A stretch of DNA of 13,627 bases, taken from the NCBI GenBank assembly GCA_946183625.1, contig CAMHCL010000034.1, forward strand, positions 1 to 13,627, written 5' to 3'. Origin of the DNA: an uncultured Lachnospiraceae bacterium (lineage in GTDB: Bacteria; Bacillota; Clostridia; Lachnospirales; Lachnospiraceae). The position numbers and the translations under genes are program-made. A model generated the notes under the pieces. That model had not been told where the DNA came from and did not search any database. It was given only the letters and a program-made list of their open reading frames with translations. Position 1 is the first letter of the stretch. Every line of letters starts with the position of its first letter. Of the stretch, positions 6,681 through 13,522 are shown one piece after another.

Positions 6681-8381
6681 TTATGAATACATATCCATAA
6701 TAGATGTTACTTTATTCTTTACTCGTAGTAATGCCTCAACTACTTCAGGATCAAAGTGGGTTCCAGCTTCTTCAACCATTATATCAAGAGTTTTATCAAC
6801 TGGAAGTCCGTCCTTATATGGTCTCTTTGAAACCAATGCATCAAATACATCTGCCACAGCCATTATACGGGCTGACAGAGGTATATTGGTTCCTGACAGT
6901 CTTCTAGGATATCCCTTTGCACTGCCATCCCACCATTCGTGATGACAATAAGCTATGTCCTGCGCCATCTCCAGGTAAGCAGTTTCTCCCAGAGTATCCT
7001 TGGCTTTGATAAGCATATTATAGCCTTCTGTGGTATGAGTCTTTATGACCTCATACTCTTCGTCTGTAAGCCTTCCAGGCTTATTCAGTATAGCATCAGG
7101 AATCTTGATCTTACCTATATCATGTATAGGTGCTGCTATCGTAAGAGTCTCTATAAACTCATCTGTAAGCTCATCTGTATACTTACCACTGCGTCTCAAC
7201 TCTTTAGCTATGATCCTGCAGTATTCTGCCGTTCTCTTAACGTGGTAGCCTGTAGTCTCATCCCTGCTCTCCACTATATCCGCCAGTGCTGTGATGATAT
7301 TAACATGGAGATCAGATATCATTTCAGCCTGTTCATTGGTTTTATCTATATAGTCATCTATATCCTCTACCGTCTTGGATATAGCCACATATAATTCTTC
7401 AATCTCATTTCCTGTATGAATATCCAGGGATTTGATCTTATTAACTGATTTATCTCTTCCGTTCTCGCTATCGTAGGCAAACCGCCGCATTTCCTTGGCC
7501 ATCTTGTGAAGTGGCGTTACCACCACATGATCCGCCAGAACCATGGCGAAGGATACTATACACATAAGGAGTCCCAGCACCGCGGACAACATTTTACCGC
7601 TATATAACAGTGTTTCTGTTCTAAGCTGAACAGGATCATATATTTCAGGGAAGCCTTCAACTCTAGTCTCCATATAAGTCTTATAGGATATGAAGAACGC
7701 CACCATTACGATAAGAATACCTGCAAGGGAGAACCAGAAACCGATCTGGATTCTGAGAGAACTTCTCATCTCCTGATCCTCCGGCGATAGATTCTTCTTA
7801 AGTTCTTTGCCCGATATCAGGCTCAGTTCCTTCTTAACCTTATCCGGAATGATCTTATATAATAGAAAAGCGATCAGAAGTGATATTATCTTATCCGGTA
7901 TTTCTACAGCAAAATCACCTAATATCTGTGACAGCAGAACCGAAAGTCCATGAGCATGGAGAAACATTGCCACCGGTGCTGATGCTGTATCACCGATCTG
8001 AAATTCATACAGAATATAAGTGATCACGGAAACTGGTATGCTGAGCAGCAGATAAAACGGTACCAGCATGAACACCTTATAAAACTTATCAAAATAACCT
8101 CTCTCAGCTGCAACTCCTGCGATAAATGCTATAAGTACATTTATCGTTCCGTAATAGAAGGTGGATGTATCACTTAAACCTCCTATCATGTTGGTAATAA
8201 AGCCAACCATCATGCCGGGAAATGTTCCACCTAAAGCAGCTATGTACATAGTACCAATACTATCCAGATATAAAGGCAGGCCAAAATGCGAAACTATTCC
8301 GCTTATTATGAGGTTTATAGCCACACCTAATGCTATCATGGTAAGTGTACGAATTATATTCTTCTTCGTTACCGAACTCAT
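6681..8381 (-). CDS. Membrane HD-GYP domain protein (probable c-di-GMP phosphodiesterase) with ECF-S-like input and HAMP
   Basis: The 566-residue protein has three parts. Residues 1 to about 180 form five or six membrane helices resembling the substrate-binding (S) component of ECF transporters, with PLYLDSIGTMYIAALGGTFP and GMMVGFITNMIGGL; the same fold is known as an input module in other Firmicute signalling proteins. Two more helices (about 212-232 and 262-283) flank a short outer loop, followed by a HAMP-like linker and coiled coil (about 284-355). Residues 358-566 are an HD-GYP domain: TTGYH (His380), HDIGK (His420, Asp421), CHHEWWDG (His480, His481), KGYP (490-492) and VADVFDAL. HD-GYP enzymes hydrolyse c-di-GMP using a two- or three-metal centre; the visible ligands are present, so activity is likely. 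Two extra residues sit between DG and GYP compared with the usual pattern. It starts 4 nt after the histidine kinase stop, with AAGGTG as ribosome binding site, so it belongs to the same operon. Confidence 0.93.
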   Translation of the reverse strand: MSSVTKKNIIRTLTMIALGVAINLIISGIVSHFGLPLYLDSIGTMYIAALGGTFPGMMVGFITNMIGGLSDTSTFYYGTINVLIAFIAGVAAERGYFDKFYKVFMLVPFYLLLSIPVSVITYILYEFQIGDTASAPVAMFLHAHGLSVLLSQILGDFAVEIPDKIISLLIAFLLYKIIPDKVKKELSLISGKELKKNLSPEDQEMRSSLRIQIGFWFSLAGILIVMVAFFISYKTYMETRVEGFPEIYDPVQLRTETLLYSGKMLSAVLGLLMCIVSFAMVLADHVVVTPLHKMAKEMRRFAYDSENGRDKSVNKIKSLDIHTGNEIEELYVAISKTVEDIDDYIDKTNEQAEMISDLHVNIITALADIVESRDETTGYHVKRTAEYCRIIAKELRRSGKYTDELTDEFIETLTIAAPIHDIGKIKIPDAILNKPGRLTDEEYEVIKTHTTEGYNMLIKAKDTLGETAYLEMAQDIAYCHHEWWDGSAKGYPRRLSGTNIPLSARIMAVADVFDALVSKRPYKDGLPVDKTLDIMVEEAGTHFDPEVVEALLRVKNKVTSIMDMYS

Positions 8382-8385
8382 ATGA

Positions 8386-9549
8386 TCACACCTTTTTAAT
8401 TATCAGCTCTACAACAAAACCGTTATCGTTATAATACTCAATACCGCCGCCCTGCATCTCCATATAAGTCTTTACCAGATACATTCCAAGGCCAAAACCA
8501 TTCTGGCCATCTGATCCTGCACCACGGTAATACTTCTCTGTGATAAGCGGCAGATCTTCTTCTCTGACACCGGGACCTTCATCCCGGATAACAACTTTTA
8601 AAAATCTGTTTTTATTATTGTCTTTATCTACAGGTCCTTCGAACTCCTCAAATCTTACATGTATGTCTGTACCGGCATATTTATGAGAATTGCCGACTAC
8701 ATTGTCTATTACCTGTTCCATCCTGAGTTTATCCATATAAACCAGGCATTCAGGAACCTTTTCCTCAAGGATAATATTTCCATAATTTTTAATACTGTTG
8801 AAGCAGCTCTCCAGAACCGTAGAACTTGTCTCCTTCGGATTTACTTCTACGTGCTCCAGTTCTTCCATAGTTACATGGAATACATTATTCATGATGCCAC
8901 TTATGGTATCGGCTTTGGCAGATATACTATCAATCTTCTCCAGATTATCGCGTAATTCTGCAAGCTCTGCATCGTTTTCACCGGATTCATCCAGCTGTTC
9001 TGCCCGGCGTCTGAATTTCATATCCATAACCTCACAGGTTGCCTGGATTGTTGCCACGGGAGTTTTTATATCATGAGAAAGCTCTGCCACCAGTTCCTTC
9101 TTAGCTTTCTCTGCTTCCATCTCCTTCACCTTGGAGCTCTTCAGCTCTTCTCTCATAAGATCAAAGCTTTCATTGAATCCCGTAAACATAGGATTTCTAT
9201 TCATAGGAAGAGCCACATCCAGATTGCCTCTTGCCACATCACTTGCAAGATTCTCCAGATTCCGAATCGGTTTAATGATATTTATATATAGAATACCAAT
9301 CAGGATATAACCCGTCAGAAGTACAATCCCCCATAAAACGAGGGTATATGTGAGCATTGTATTTCTACATTCCAGGTAGCTTGAGTTTATATTATCCCAT
9401 ACATTTTTATATATGGACAATTCTTCGTCTGTGTAAGTCCCCACTCCGTATGTATTTAACTCTACCCTGTTGAAAAGAATAAGTATGACAGCCAGCACCG
9501 CCAGCATCACCAGAGTATAAATCAAGAGTGCATATACGACCTTCTTCAT
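8386..9549 (-). CDS. Two-component sensor histidine kinase
   Basis: A 387-residue inner-membrane kinase. A first membrane helix (about 9-27) and a second (about 68-90) bound an external loop of only about 40 residues, so there is no large ligand-binding domain. A HAMP segment follows (about 88-140: IIKPIRNLENLASDVARGNL). The dimerisation helix carries ELSHDIKTPVATIQ with the phosphorylated His159. The ATP-binding domain has the N box (DNVVGNSHKYA, Asn283/Asn287), G1 box DEGPG (323-327), and G2 box GFGLGMYLVK (351-360). All catalytic elements are intact. The region between the H box and N box is long and acidic (LDESGENDAELAELRDNLEK). Its ATG overlaps the response-regulator stop as ATGA, which indicates translational coupling and makes that regulator its cognate partner. 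The signal sensed is not evident from the sequence. Confidence 0.96.
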   Translation of the reverse strand: MKKVVYALLIYTLVMLAVLAVILILFNRVELNTYGVGTYTDEELSIYKNVWDNINSSYLECRNTMLTYTLVLWGIVLLTGYILIGILYINIIKPIRNLENLASDVARGNLDVALPMNRNPMFTGFNESFDLMREELKSSKVKEMEAEKAKKELVAELSHDIKTPVATIQATCEVMDMKFRRRAEQLDESGENDAELAELRDNLEKIDSISAKADTISGIMNNVFHVTMEELEHVEVNPKETSSTVLESCFNSIKNYGNIILEEKVPECLVYMDKLRMEQVIDNVVGNSHKYAGTDIHVRFEEFEGPVDKDNNKNRFLKVVIRDEGPGVREEDLPLITEKYYRGAGSDGQNGFGLGMYLVKTYMEMQGGGIEYYNDNGFVVELIIKKV

Positions 9550-10292
9550 AATTCAAGTATATATCCTGTTCCCCAGATAGTTTTTATATATTCCGGATTA
9601 TTAGGATCCTCCTCCAATTTCTCTCTGAGTTTTCTGATGTGAACATTGAGGGTTCCATCACTATAGAAGCTGTCACCCCACACTTCATCAAAAAGCTGAT
9701 CCTTTGTGACTATCGTATTTCTATGTTCATACAGGGCACTAAGAAGTGCGTATTCCTTTGCTTTAAGTGGGATTCTTTCTCCCTTCATGATAACTGACAT
9801 GGTAGACTCATCCAGGATCATCACTGATTCTTCTTCAGACATCTTGGAATCACCTGCTTCGGAGCCTGCCGAACCGCCTCCCCTCTTTGAATCAGAGCCT
9901 GCACTTCCATCCGACAGTTCTCTTATCTGTTCTACTCTCTTGAGATTTACCTTAACCTTAGCCAGAAGCACAGATAGGCTATAGGGTTTCTTAACGTAAT
10001 CATCTCCGCCTATACTTAATGCGATCAGAACATCATCATCACTCTGACGTGCGCTGATAAAAAGAATCGGAAGCTGGTATTCTTCCCTGAGCTTCTTGCA
10101 GACATCAAAGCCGGAACCATCTCCCAGATTTATGTCCAGAAGTATAAGGTCTACATCATTTTCCTCCAGGAAATCGTAACAGGCCGACGCACTATCTACA
10201 TATCCTGTTGTTATATCAAACATCTGAAAGTATTCCGCAGTCATCTTGGCAAGTTCTACTTCATCATCAACTATAAGACAATTAAAATGCAT
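9546..10292 (-). CDS. OmpR/PhoB-family DNA-binding response regulator
   Basis: A 248-residue cytosolic transcription regulator. The receiver domain (about 1-120) has the acidic pair Asp9-Asp10, the phosphoacceptor Asp53 in ILLDINLGDGSG, Ser80 in LFISA, and Lys102 in VKKPYS. The winged-helix DNA-binding domain (about 157-248) ends in the typical SDGTLNVHIRKLREKLEEDP and TIWGTGYIL. Between them, residues 127-156 form an unusual low-complexity linker of Gly, Ser, Asp, Glu and Ala. The start was placed at the ATG at 10292 because GGAGGA (10299-10304) stands 6 nt ahead and the protein begins MHFNCLIVDDE as regulators do; a longer frame to 10379 runs back into the terminator hairpin and is not credible. 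It is first in the operon with the kinase and HD-GYP genes, so c-di-GMP hydrolysis may belong to the same response. Confidence 0.96.
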   Translation of the reverse strand: MHFNCLIVDDEVELAKMTAEYFQMFDITTGYVDSASACYDFLEENDVDLILLDINLGDGSGFDVCKKLREEYQLPILFISARQSDDDVLIALSIGGDDYVKKPYSLSVLLAKVKVNLKRVEQIRELSDGSAGSDSKRGGGSAGSEAGDSKMSEEESVMILDESTMSVIMKGERIPLKAKEYALLSALYEHRNTIVTKDQLFDEVWGDSFYSDGTLNVHIRKLREKLEEDPNNPEYIKTIWGTGYILEL

Positions 10293-10350
10293 ACTAAATC
10301 CTCCACATTTCCCCTTCAGTCTGCTATACTCCAGTATCTCATAATCGCAT

Positions 10351-10385
10351 AAAACAGTGTCGTCCATAAGGGAAGACACTGTTTT
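10351..10385 (-). terminator. Intrinsic terminator after the RsbW-like gene; intergenic region to the response regulator
   Basis: An 11-bp perfect inverted repeat, AAAACAGTGTC (10351-10361) and GACACTGTTTT (10375-10385), with a 13-nt loop, lies 7 nt beyond the RsbW-like stop. On the minus strand the stem ends in four T, so it should end or attenuate the right-hand operon. Between it and the response-regulator ATG are 58 nt that must hold any promoter for the two-component operon; only weak candidates such as TATAGC near 10330 are visible, so partial readthrough is possible. Confidence 0.8.
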
Positions 10386-10392
10386 ATTATTA

Positions 10393-10773
10393 TTAGATAT
10401 TCTTTACCAGAGTGAGTATATTGTGTCCATCTGTATGCTCATATCTCATAGCATCCATACTTTTCTTAACCATATAGATACCAAGGCCGCCTATCTGCCT
10501 CTCCTCTGCAGAAAGCGTGGTGTCAGGATCCTCCTTTGCAAGAGGATTATATGGGATACCCTTGTCAATAAATGTAATCTCTATCCGCTTCGGATCTTCC
10601 AGTATCTCAGCCTGAATCGTAGCCATACCTACATCAGGGGTATATGCATAGCTCGCTATGTTGACGAATATCTCCTCAACTGCAACGTCTATCTGCATCT
10701 GAACTTTCATATTACATTCATTTTCTTCCAGAATACCGTCAATGAACATAAGCACATCGTCCAGGTTATCCAA
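10393..10773 (-). CDS. RsbW/SpoIIAB-like ATP-binding protein (anti-sigma or switch kinase)
   Basis: A GHKL-type ATPase of the RsbW/SpoIIAB class, which in known systems binds a sigma factor and phosphorylates a STAS antagonist. The N box AVEEIFVNIASYAY (Glu33, Glu34, Asn38), the G1 region FIDKGIPYNPL (Asp70, Gly72) and the G2 box GGLGIYMVKK (95-104) are all present. The coordinates use the first conventional start (TTG at 10773, 126 residues), but that start has no good ribosome binding site and would cut off the usual first strand. The frame continues upstream with IIKDLVLKAELDNLDD to an ATT at 10803, overlapping the preceding stop as TAATT and lying 4 nt after AAGGGGG (10808-10814). A 136-residue protein from an AUU start is therefore my preferred reading. 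It directly follows the PP2C phosphatase gene, which would reverse the kinase action on a shared antagonist. No antagonist or sigma factor is in the window. Confidence 0.88.
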   Translation of the reverse strand: MDNLDDVLMFIDGILEENECNMKVQMQIDVAVEEIFVNIASYAYTPDVGMATIQAEILEDPKRIEITFIDKGIPYNPLAKEDPDTTLSAEERQIGGLGIYMVKKSMDAMRYEHTDGHNILTLVKNI

Positions 10774-10802
10774 TTCTGCTTTTAGTACTAAATCTTTGAT
10801 AA

Positions 10803-12443
10803 TTACACCCCCTTATAAACAAAGCTAAGCATTGTAATGTCATCAAACTGTTCTGCCCCGGATACAAATTCATCAATACTGTTCTTTACGCTCTCAAGTA
10901 TCTCTTTTGACTCAGCTTCAGGATTTTTATTTAATGCTTCTAATAATCTATCTGTTCCGTATAACTCCAGATCAGGGCTTGTAGCCTCTGCAACTCCGTC
11001 CGTGTATACAAATATGCTGTCACCAGGATGAAGTTCAAATTCACGTTCCTTAAATGGTATATCTTCCATGGCAGCCACAACAGGTGAATGTCTGTACTTG
11101 TGCAGTTCATATTCACCGCCTGCTCTACGCATAACCGGATGTTCATGTCCTGCATTTACAGAAACGCCCTTTCCTGTTTTAAGGTTGATCACGGCTAACC
11201 ATACAGTAACGAAGAATTCTTCTTCGTTATTTTCAAGCAATTGATTATTCACATTTGCTATAGCTTCACCAGGGCTCTCGCCGTTCTGCACATGTGTCTT
11301 TATGAGGATCTTGGAGATCATCATAAATAGTGCTGCAGGAACTCCTTTTCCTGATACATCCGCCATAACCAAAGCTATGTGGTCTTTGTCTATCATGAAG
11401 AAATCATAGAAATCTCCGCCGACTTCCTTGGCAGGTGTCATGGTTGCATATATATCAAACTCTGTCCTTTCAGGAAAAGCTGGGAATATATTCGGAAGCT
11501 GACTGGCCTGAATGGAACTGGCCATATCAAGTTCTGCTTCTATTCTCTTCTTCTCTGCCGTTATCTCTTCATTGAGACTGATATATTCTTTTAATTCCTC
11601 ATCCATCTTCTCAAAGGATTCAGACAATGCTTCAATCTCATCACCTGTATGTATATTGGATACATAGGCTGCACCCTTGTCAATATTCTCAACCAGGTCT
11701 GATGTAGCCTTTGTCAGAACCTTTACCGGGAATATGAAATTCTTCGATATGTTAAGATAATAGAACAACATTGGAAGTCCCATGATAAGTATCGATGCAA
11801 AGAAGATTCGCAGGAACATATCAATAGCTTCTATATAGTAATCGTTCTGATCTATATCGCAACATACAGCAGCCACTCTGTTACCGTTGCTGTCATAAAC
11901 CGGCGAAACAGCAGATGCCAGCTCTCCATCACTTATATCTTTATATTTTATTATCTCTTCAGGAGGAACATCTTCTGTCATAACTCTTTTAGTATAATCC
12001 TGACCCATTACATTTCCATACGGAGCAGTCACACCTATTACATTCTTAGGATCAGTCTCACTTACATCCCAAATGTAAATAAAATAGTCGTCTCTTGGAA
12101 TTATAACATATAAATACTTTACTCCAAAATTCTGCTTGGTCTTTCTCATATAAGTCAGAATCTTATAATAATAATCATCTGGCTCTTTCGTCTCACCATA
12201 ATTAAGTACCTTGTCACCGTTTATCATACTGGCAGTAGTTCTGGTGATTGAATATCCTATGTATTGGTATTTCTCATTTGTTCTCTTACTGTAATTTGCA
12301 GAAACAAATAAAGATATACTTATTACAAGCAGCATGGACAGGCCGATAAGTCCCAAGAATATCTTCGTCGCAAGACTTAATTTGATCAGTCTCTTCCTCT
12401 TCTTTTTAGTTTTATTCTCTTTACTGTTTTTCTCTTTCTTCAT
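10803..12443 (-). CDS. Membrane PP2C phosphatase (RsbU/SpoIIE type) with extracellular sensor and HAMP
   Basis: A 546-residue protein. After a very basic N-terminus (Lys/Arg-rich residues 1-22) comes membrane helix 1 (about 26-48), an external sensor about 49-205 that resembles a Cache/PAS-like fold (KYLYVIIPRDDYFIYIWDVS, GQDYTKRVM, SPVYDSNGNRVAAVCCDID), helix 2 (about 208-230), HAMP (about 231-290) and a coiled coil (about 285-310). The PP2C/SpoIIE domain fills about 315-546. Metal-binding motifs are intact: VGGDFYDFF (Asp344, Asp347), MADVSGKGVPAALF (Asp362), VNAGHEHP, FVYTDGVAEA (Asp482), and EQFDDITML (Asp534, Asp535). Such enzymes dephosphorylate STAS anti-anti-sigma proteins, and the next gene is the matching RsbW-like kinase. 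The ATG at 12443 overlaps the preceding gene by 23 nt and has AAAGG upstream, indicating coupled translation. An external signal is probably turned into partner switching; the ligand is unknown. Confidence 0.94.
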   Translation of the reverse strand: MKKEKNSKENKTKKKRKRLIKLSLATKIFLGLIGLSMLLVISISLFVSANYSKRTNEKYQYIGYSITRTTASMINGDKVLNYGETKEPDDYYYKILTYMRKTKQNFGVKYLYVIIPRDDYFIYIWDVSETDPKNVIGVTAPYGNVMGQDYTKRVMTEDVPPEEIIKYKDISDGELASAVSPVYDSNGNRVAAVCCDIDQNDYYIEAIDMFLRIFFASILIMGLPMLFYYLNISKNFIFPVKVLTKATSDLVENIDKGAAYVSNIHTGDEIEALSESFEKMDEELKEYISLNEEITAEKKRIEAELDMASSIQASQLPNIFPAFPERTEFDIYATMTPAKEVGGDFYDFFMIDKDHIALVMADVSGKGVPAALFMMISKILIKTHVQNGESPGEAIANVNNQLLENNEEEFFVTVWLAVINLKTGKGVSVNAGHEHPVMRRAGGEYELHKYRHSPVVAAMEDIPFKEREFELHPGDSIFVYTDGVAEATSPDLELYGTDRLLEALNKNPEAESKEILESVKNSIDEFVSGAEQFDDITMLSFVYKGV

Positions 12444-13218
12444 CTGAAGTACCTTTTAAAGATTTAGTAATCTTATTCTTCCAAATGTATGCTATAAGCA
12501 CGGATGCCAGGCTTATGCCGGTACCAATGATAAGACACATGACCCAACCCAAATACTTCTGACCCATGCATATGTACATAAAAACATTTGCAATCCACCA
12601 TACCAGTATCCACTGGATCACATATACGTTTGTGATTTCTCTACTTATGAATTCAACAATGGCTGTCACCTTTTCAGGAATAATAGGATCCATCAATTGA
12701 TATACTCCCAGCACCAGCAGGCAAGCACATATACAAACCAGCATCTCAAGAGTATTCATATGATAGAATACATTCCATCCACTACCACCCATCATACCAA
12801 ATTCTTTAGCACATTCCAAATATAACACTGGAATAACGATAACTGCTGAAATAGGACTAATGATGAGATAGAGTTTATTCTTGTTCTTGACCCTTCTTAG
12901 AAGGTGTCCGAATAGCGACCCGGCAGCATACATCAGAAACCACATGAGTACAGGGAAATCTGAATTGACTGAGCCCTGAGGATCTTCAACGCCTATGAAA
13001 TGTCCCATTATGATATTGACAGGCATGTTACCAAAATCAATGTTATTCACCAGCATTGAAGCCATATTCATCACAAGTGCTATTACAAATACAATATATG
13101 GATTAAGCTTCAGATATAAAAACAATGACATGAGGATCATTGCCAGACAGGCAAACTGTAATATGTCATTTCCAAAAAATCTATCCCACAAGAGAAGGAA
13201 CCAGATACCTGAATACAT
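12421..13218 (-). CDS. C-terminal part of a frameshifted multi-membrane acyltransferase-like protein
   Basis: This 265-codon frame encodes about seven or eight membrane helices and a charged tail (SLKGTSDEEREKQ). Its nominal ATG at 13218 has no ribosome binding site, and its first dozen residues are out-of-phase reading of the upstream fragment's coding sequence. Genuine family-like sequence seems to start at RFFGNDILQFACLAMILM (FGNDILQFA is typical of the middle of this acyltransferase type). It therefore continues, in the +1 phase, the 113-codon frame that ends at 13181. Together the two give about 370 residues, the usual size for OpgC or heparan-alpha-glucosaminide N-acetyltransferase-like membrane enzymes that acylate cell-surface sugars. 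It overlaps the phosphatase gene by 23 nt, so the operon layout persists. Either a pseudogene, a sequencing error, or less likely a separately made product. Confidence 0.7.
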   Translation of the reverse strand: MYSGIWFLLLWDRFFGNDILQFACLAMILMSLFLYLKLNPYIVFVIALVMNMASMLVNNIDFGNMPVNIIMGHFIGVEDPQGSVNSDFPVLMWFLMYAAGSLFGHLLRRVKNKNKLYLIISPISAVIVIPVLYLECAKEFGMMGGSGWNVFYHMNTLEMLVCICACLLVLGVYQLMDPIIPEKVTAIVEFISREITNVYVIQWILVWWIANVFMYICMGQKYLGWVMCLIIGTGISLASVLIAYIWKNKITKSLKGTSDEEREKQ

Positions 13219-13522
13219 TTAAAAATATCGCTACTAATCCTATAGAAAGTCCCCTTTTAAATAAAAACTTAGGGTCCCTCGATCTGGAATACTGAAGTCC
13301 TATGCCCATGGCAAAGATAAATACAGGTGCGCCAAAAGGACCACCAACAATAGAATCCCAAAAATATGGAACACTTCCTATGACATCAAAGATTTCCGGA
13401 TCTGTTGCCTCTATGTAAAAATGTACTATAGCAAGGCATAGTATCAATACACATTTAGCTCTGTCCAGTTCTCTCTGTCTTCCAATATTTACTTCTTCAT
13501 TTGCAAAAATTGATTTAAACAT
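13181..13522 (-). CDS. N-terminal part of a frameshifted multi-membrane acyltransferase-like protein
   Basis: The 113-residue frame begins with a hydrophilic stretch and then RELDRAKCVLILCLAIVHFY, the classic opening of membrane acyltransferases (an Arg/Asp-led first helix with a His, here His34), followed by GGPFGAPVFIFAMGIGLQYS and KFLFKRGLSIGLVAIFLNVF. This matches the heparan-alpha-glucosaminide N-acetyltransferase-like / acyltransferase-3 class in pattern. It ends abruptly at RYLVPSLVG with TAG, in the middle of a membrane bundle, where the other frame takes over. A one-base surplus in the GGG at about 13184-13186, or a somewhat larger deletion, would account for it. The ATG at 13522 overlaps the end of the preceding gene by 8 nt, so translation is probably coupled; the nearby purine run GAAAAAG is only a weak ribosome binding site. 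Confidence 0.7.
   Translation of the reverse strand: MFKSIFANEEVNIGRQRELDRAKCVLILCLAIVHFYIEATDPEIFDVIGSVPYFWDSIVGGPFGAPVFIFAMGIGLQYSRSRDPKFLFKRGLSIGLVAIFLNVFRYLVPSLVG

Noticed and set aside
10293..10379. 29-residue N-terminal extension of the response regulator
   Set aside because: It reads back through the terminator hairpin; the receiver fold begins at the ATG at 10292, which has GGAGGA 6 nt ahead.
10357..10785. Plus-strand 142-codon frame opposite the RsbW-like gene
   Set aside because: Antisense shadow of a gene with intact N, G1 and G2 ATP-binding boxes; no domain of its own.
13181..13190. Programmed +1 frameshift linking the two acyltransferase fragments
   Set aside because: The site reads GTG GGA TAG without a recognisable slippery codon, upstream stimulator or prfB-like CUU-UGA arrangement; mutation or sequence error is simpler.
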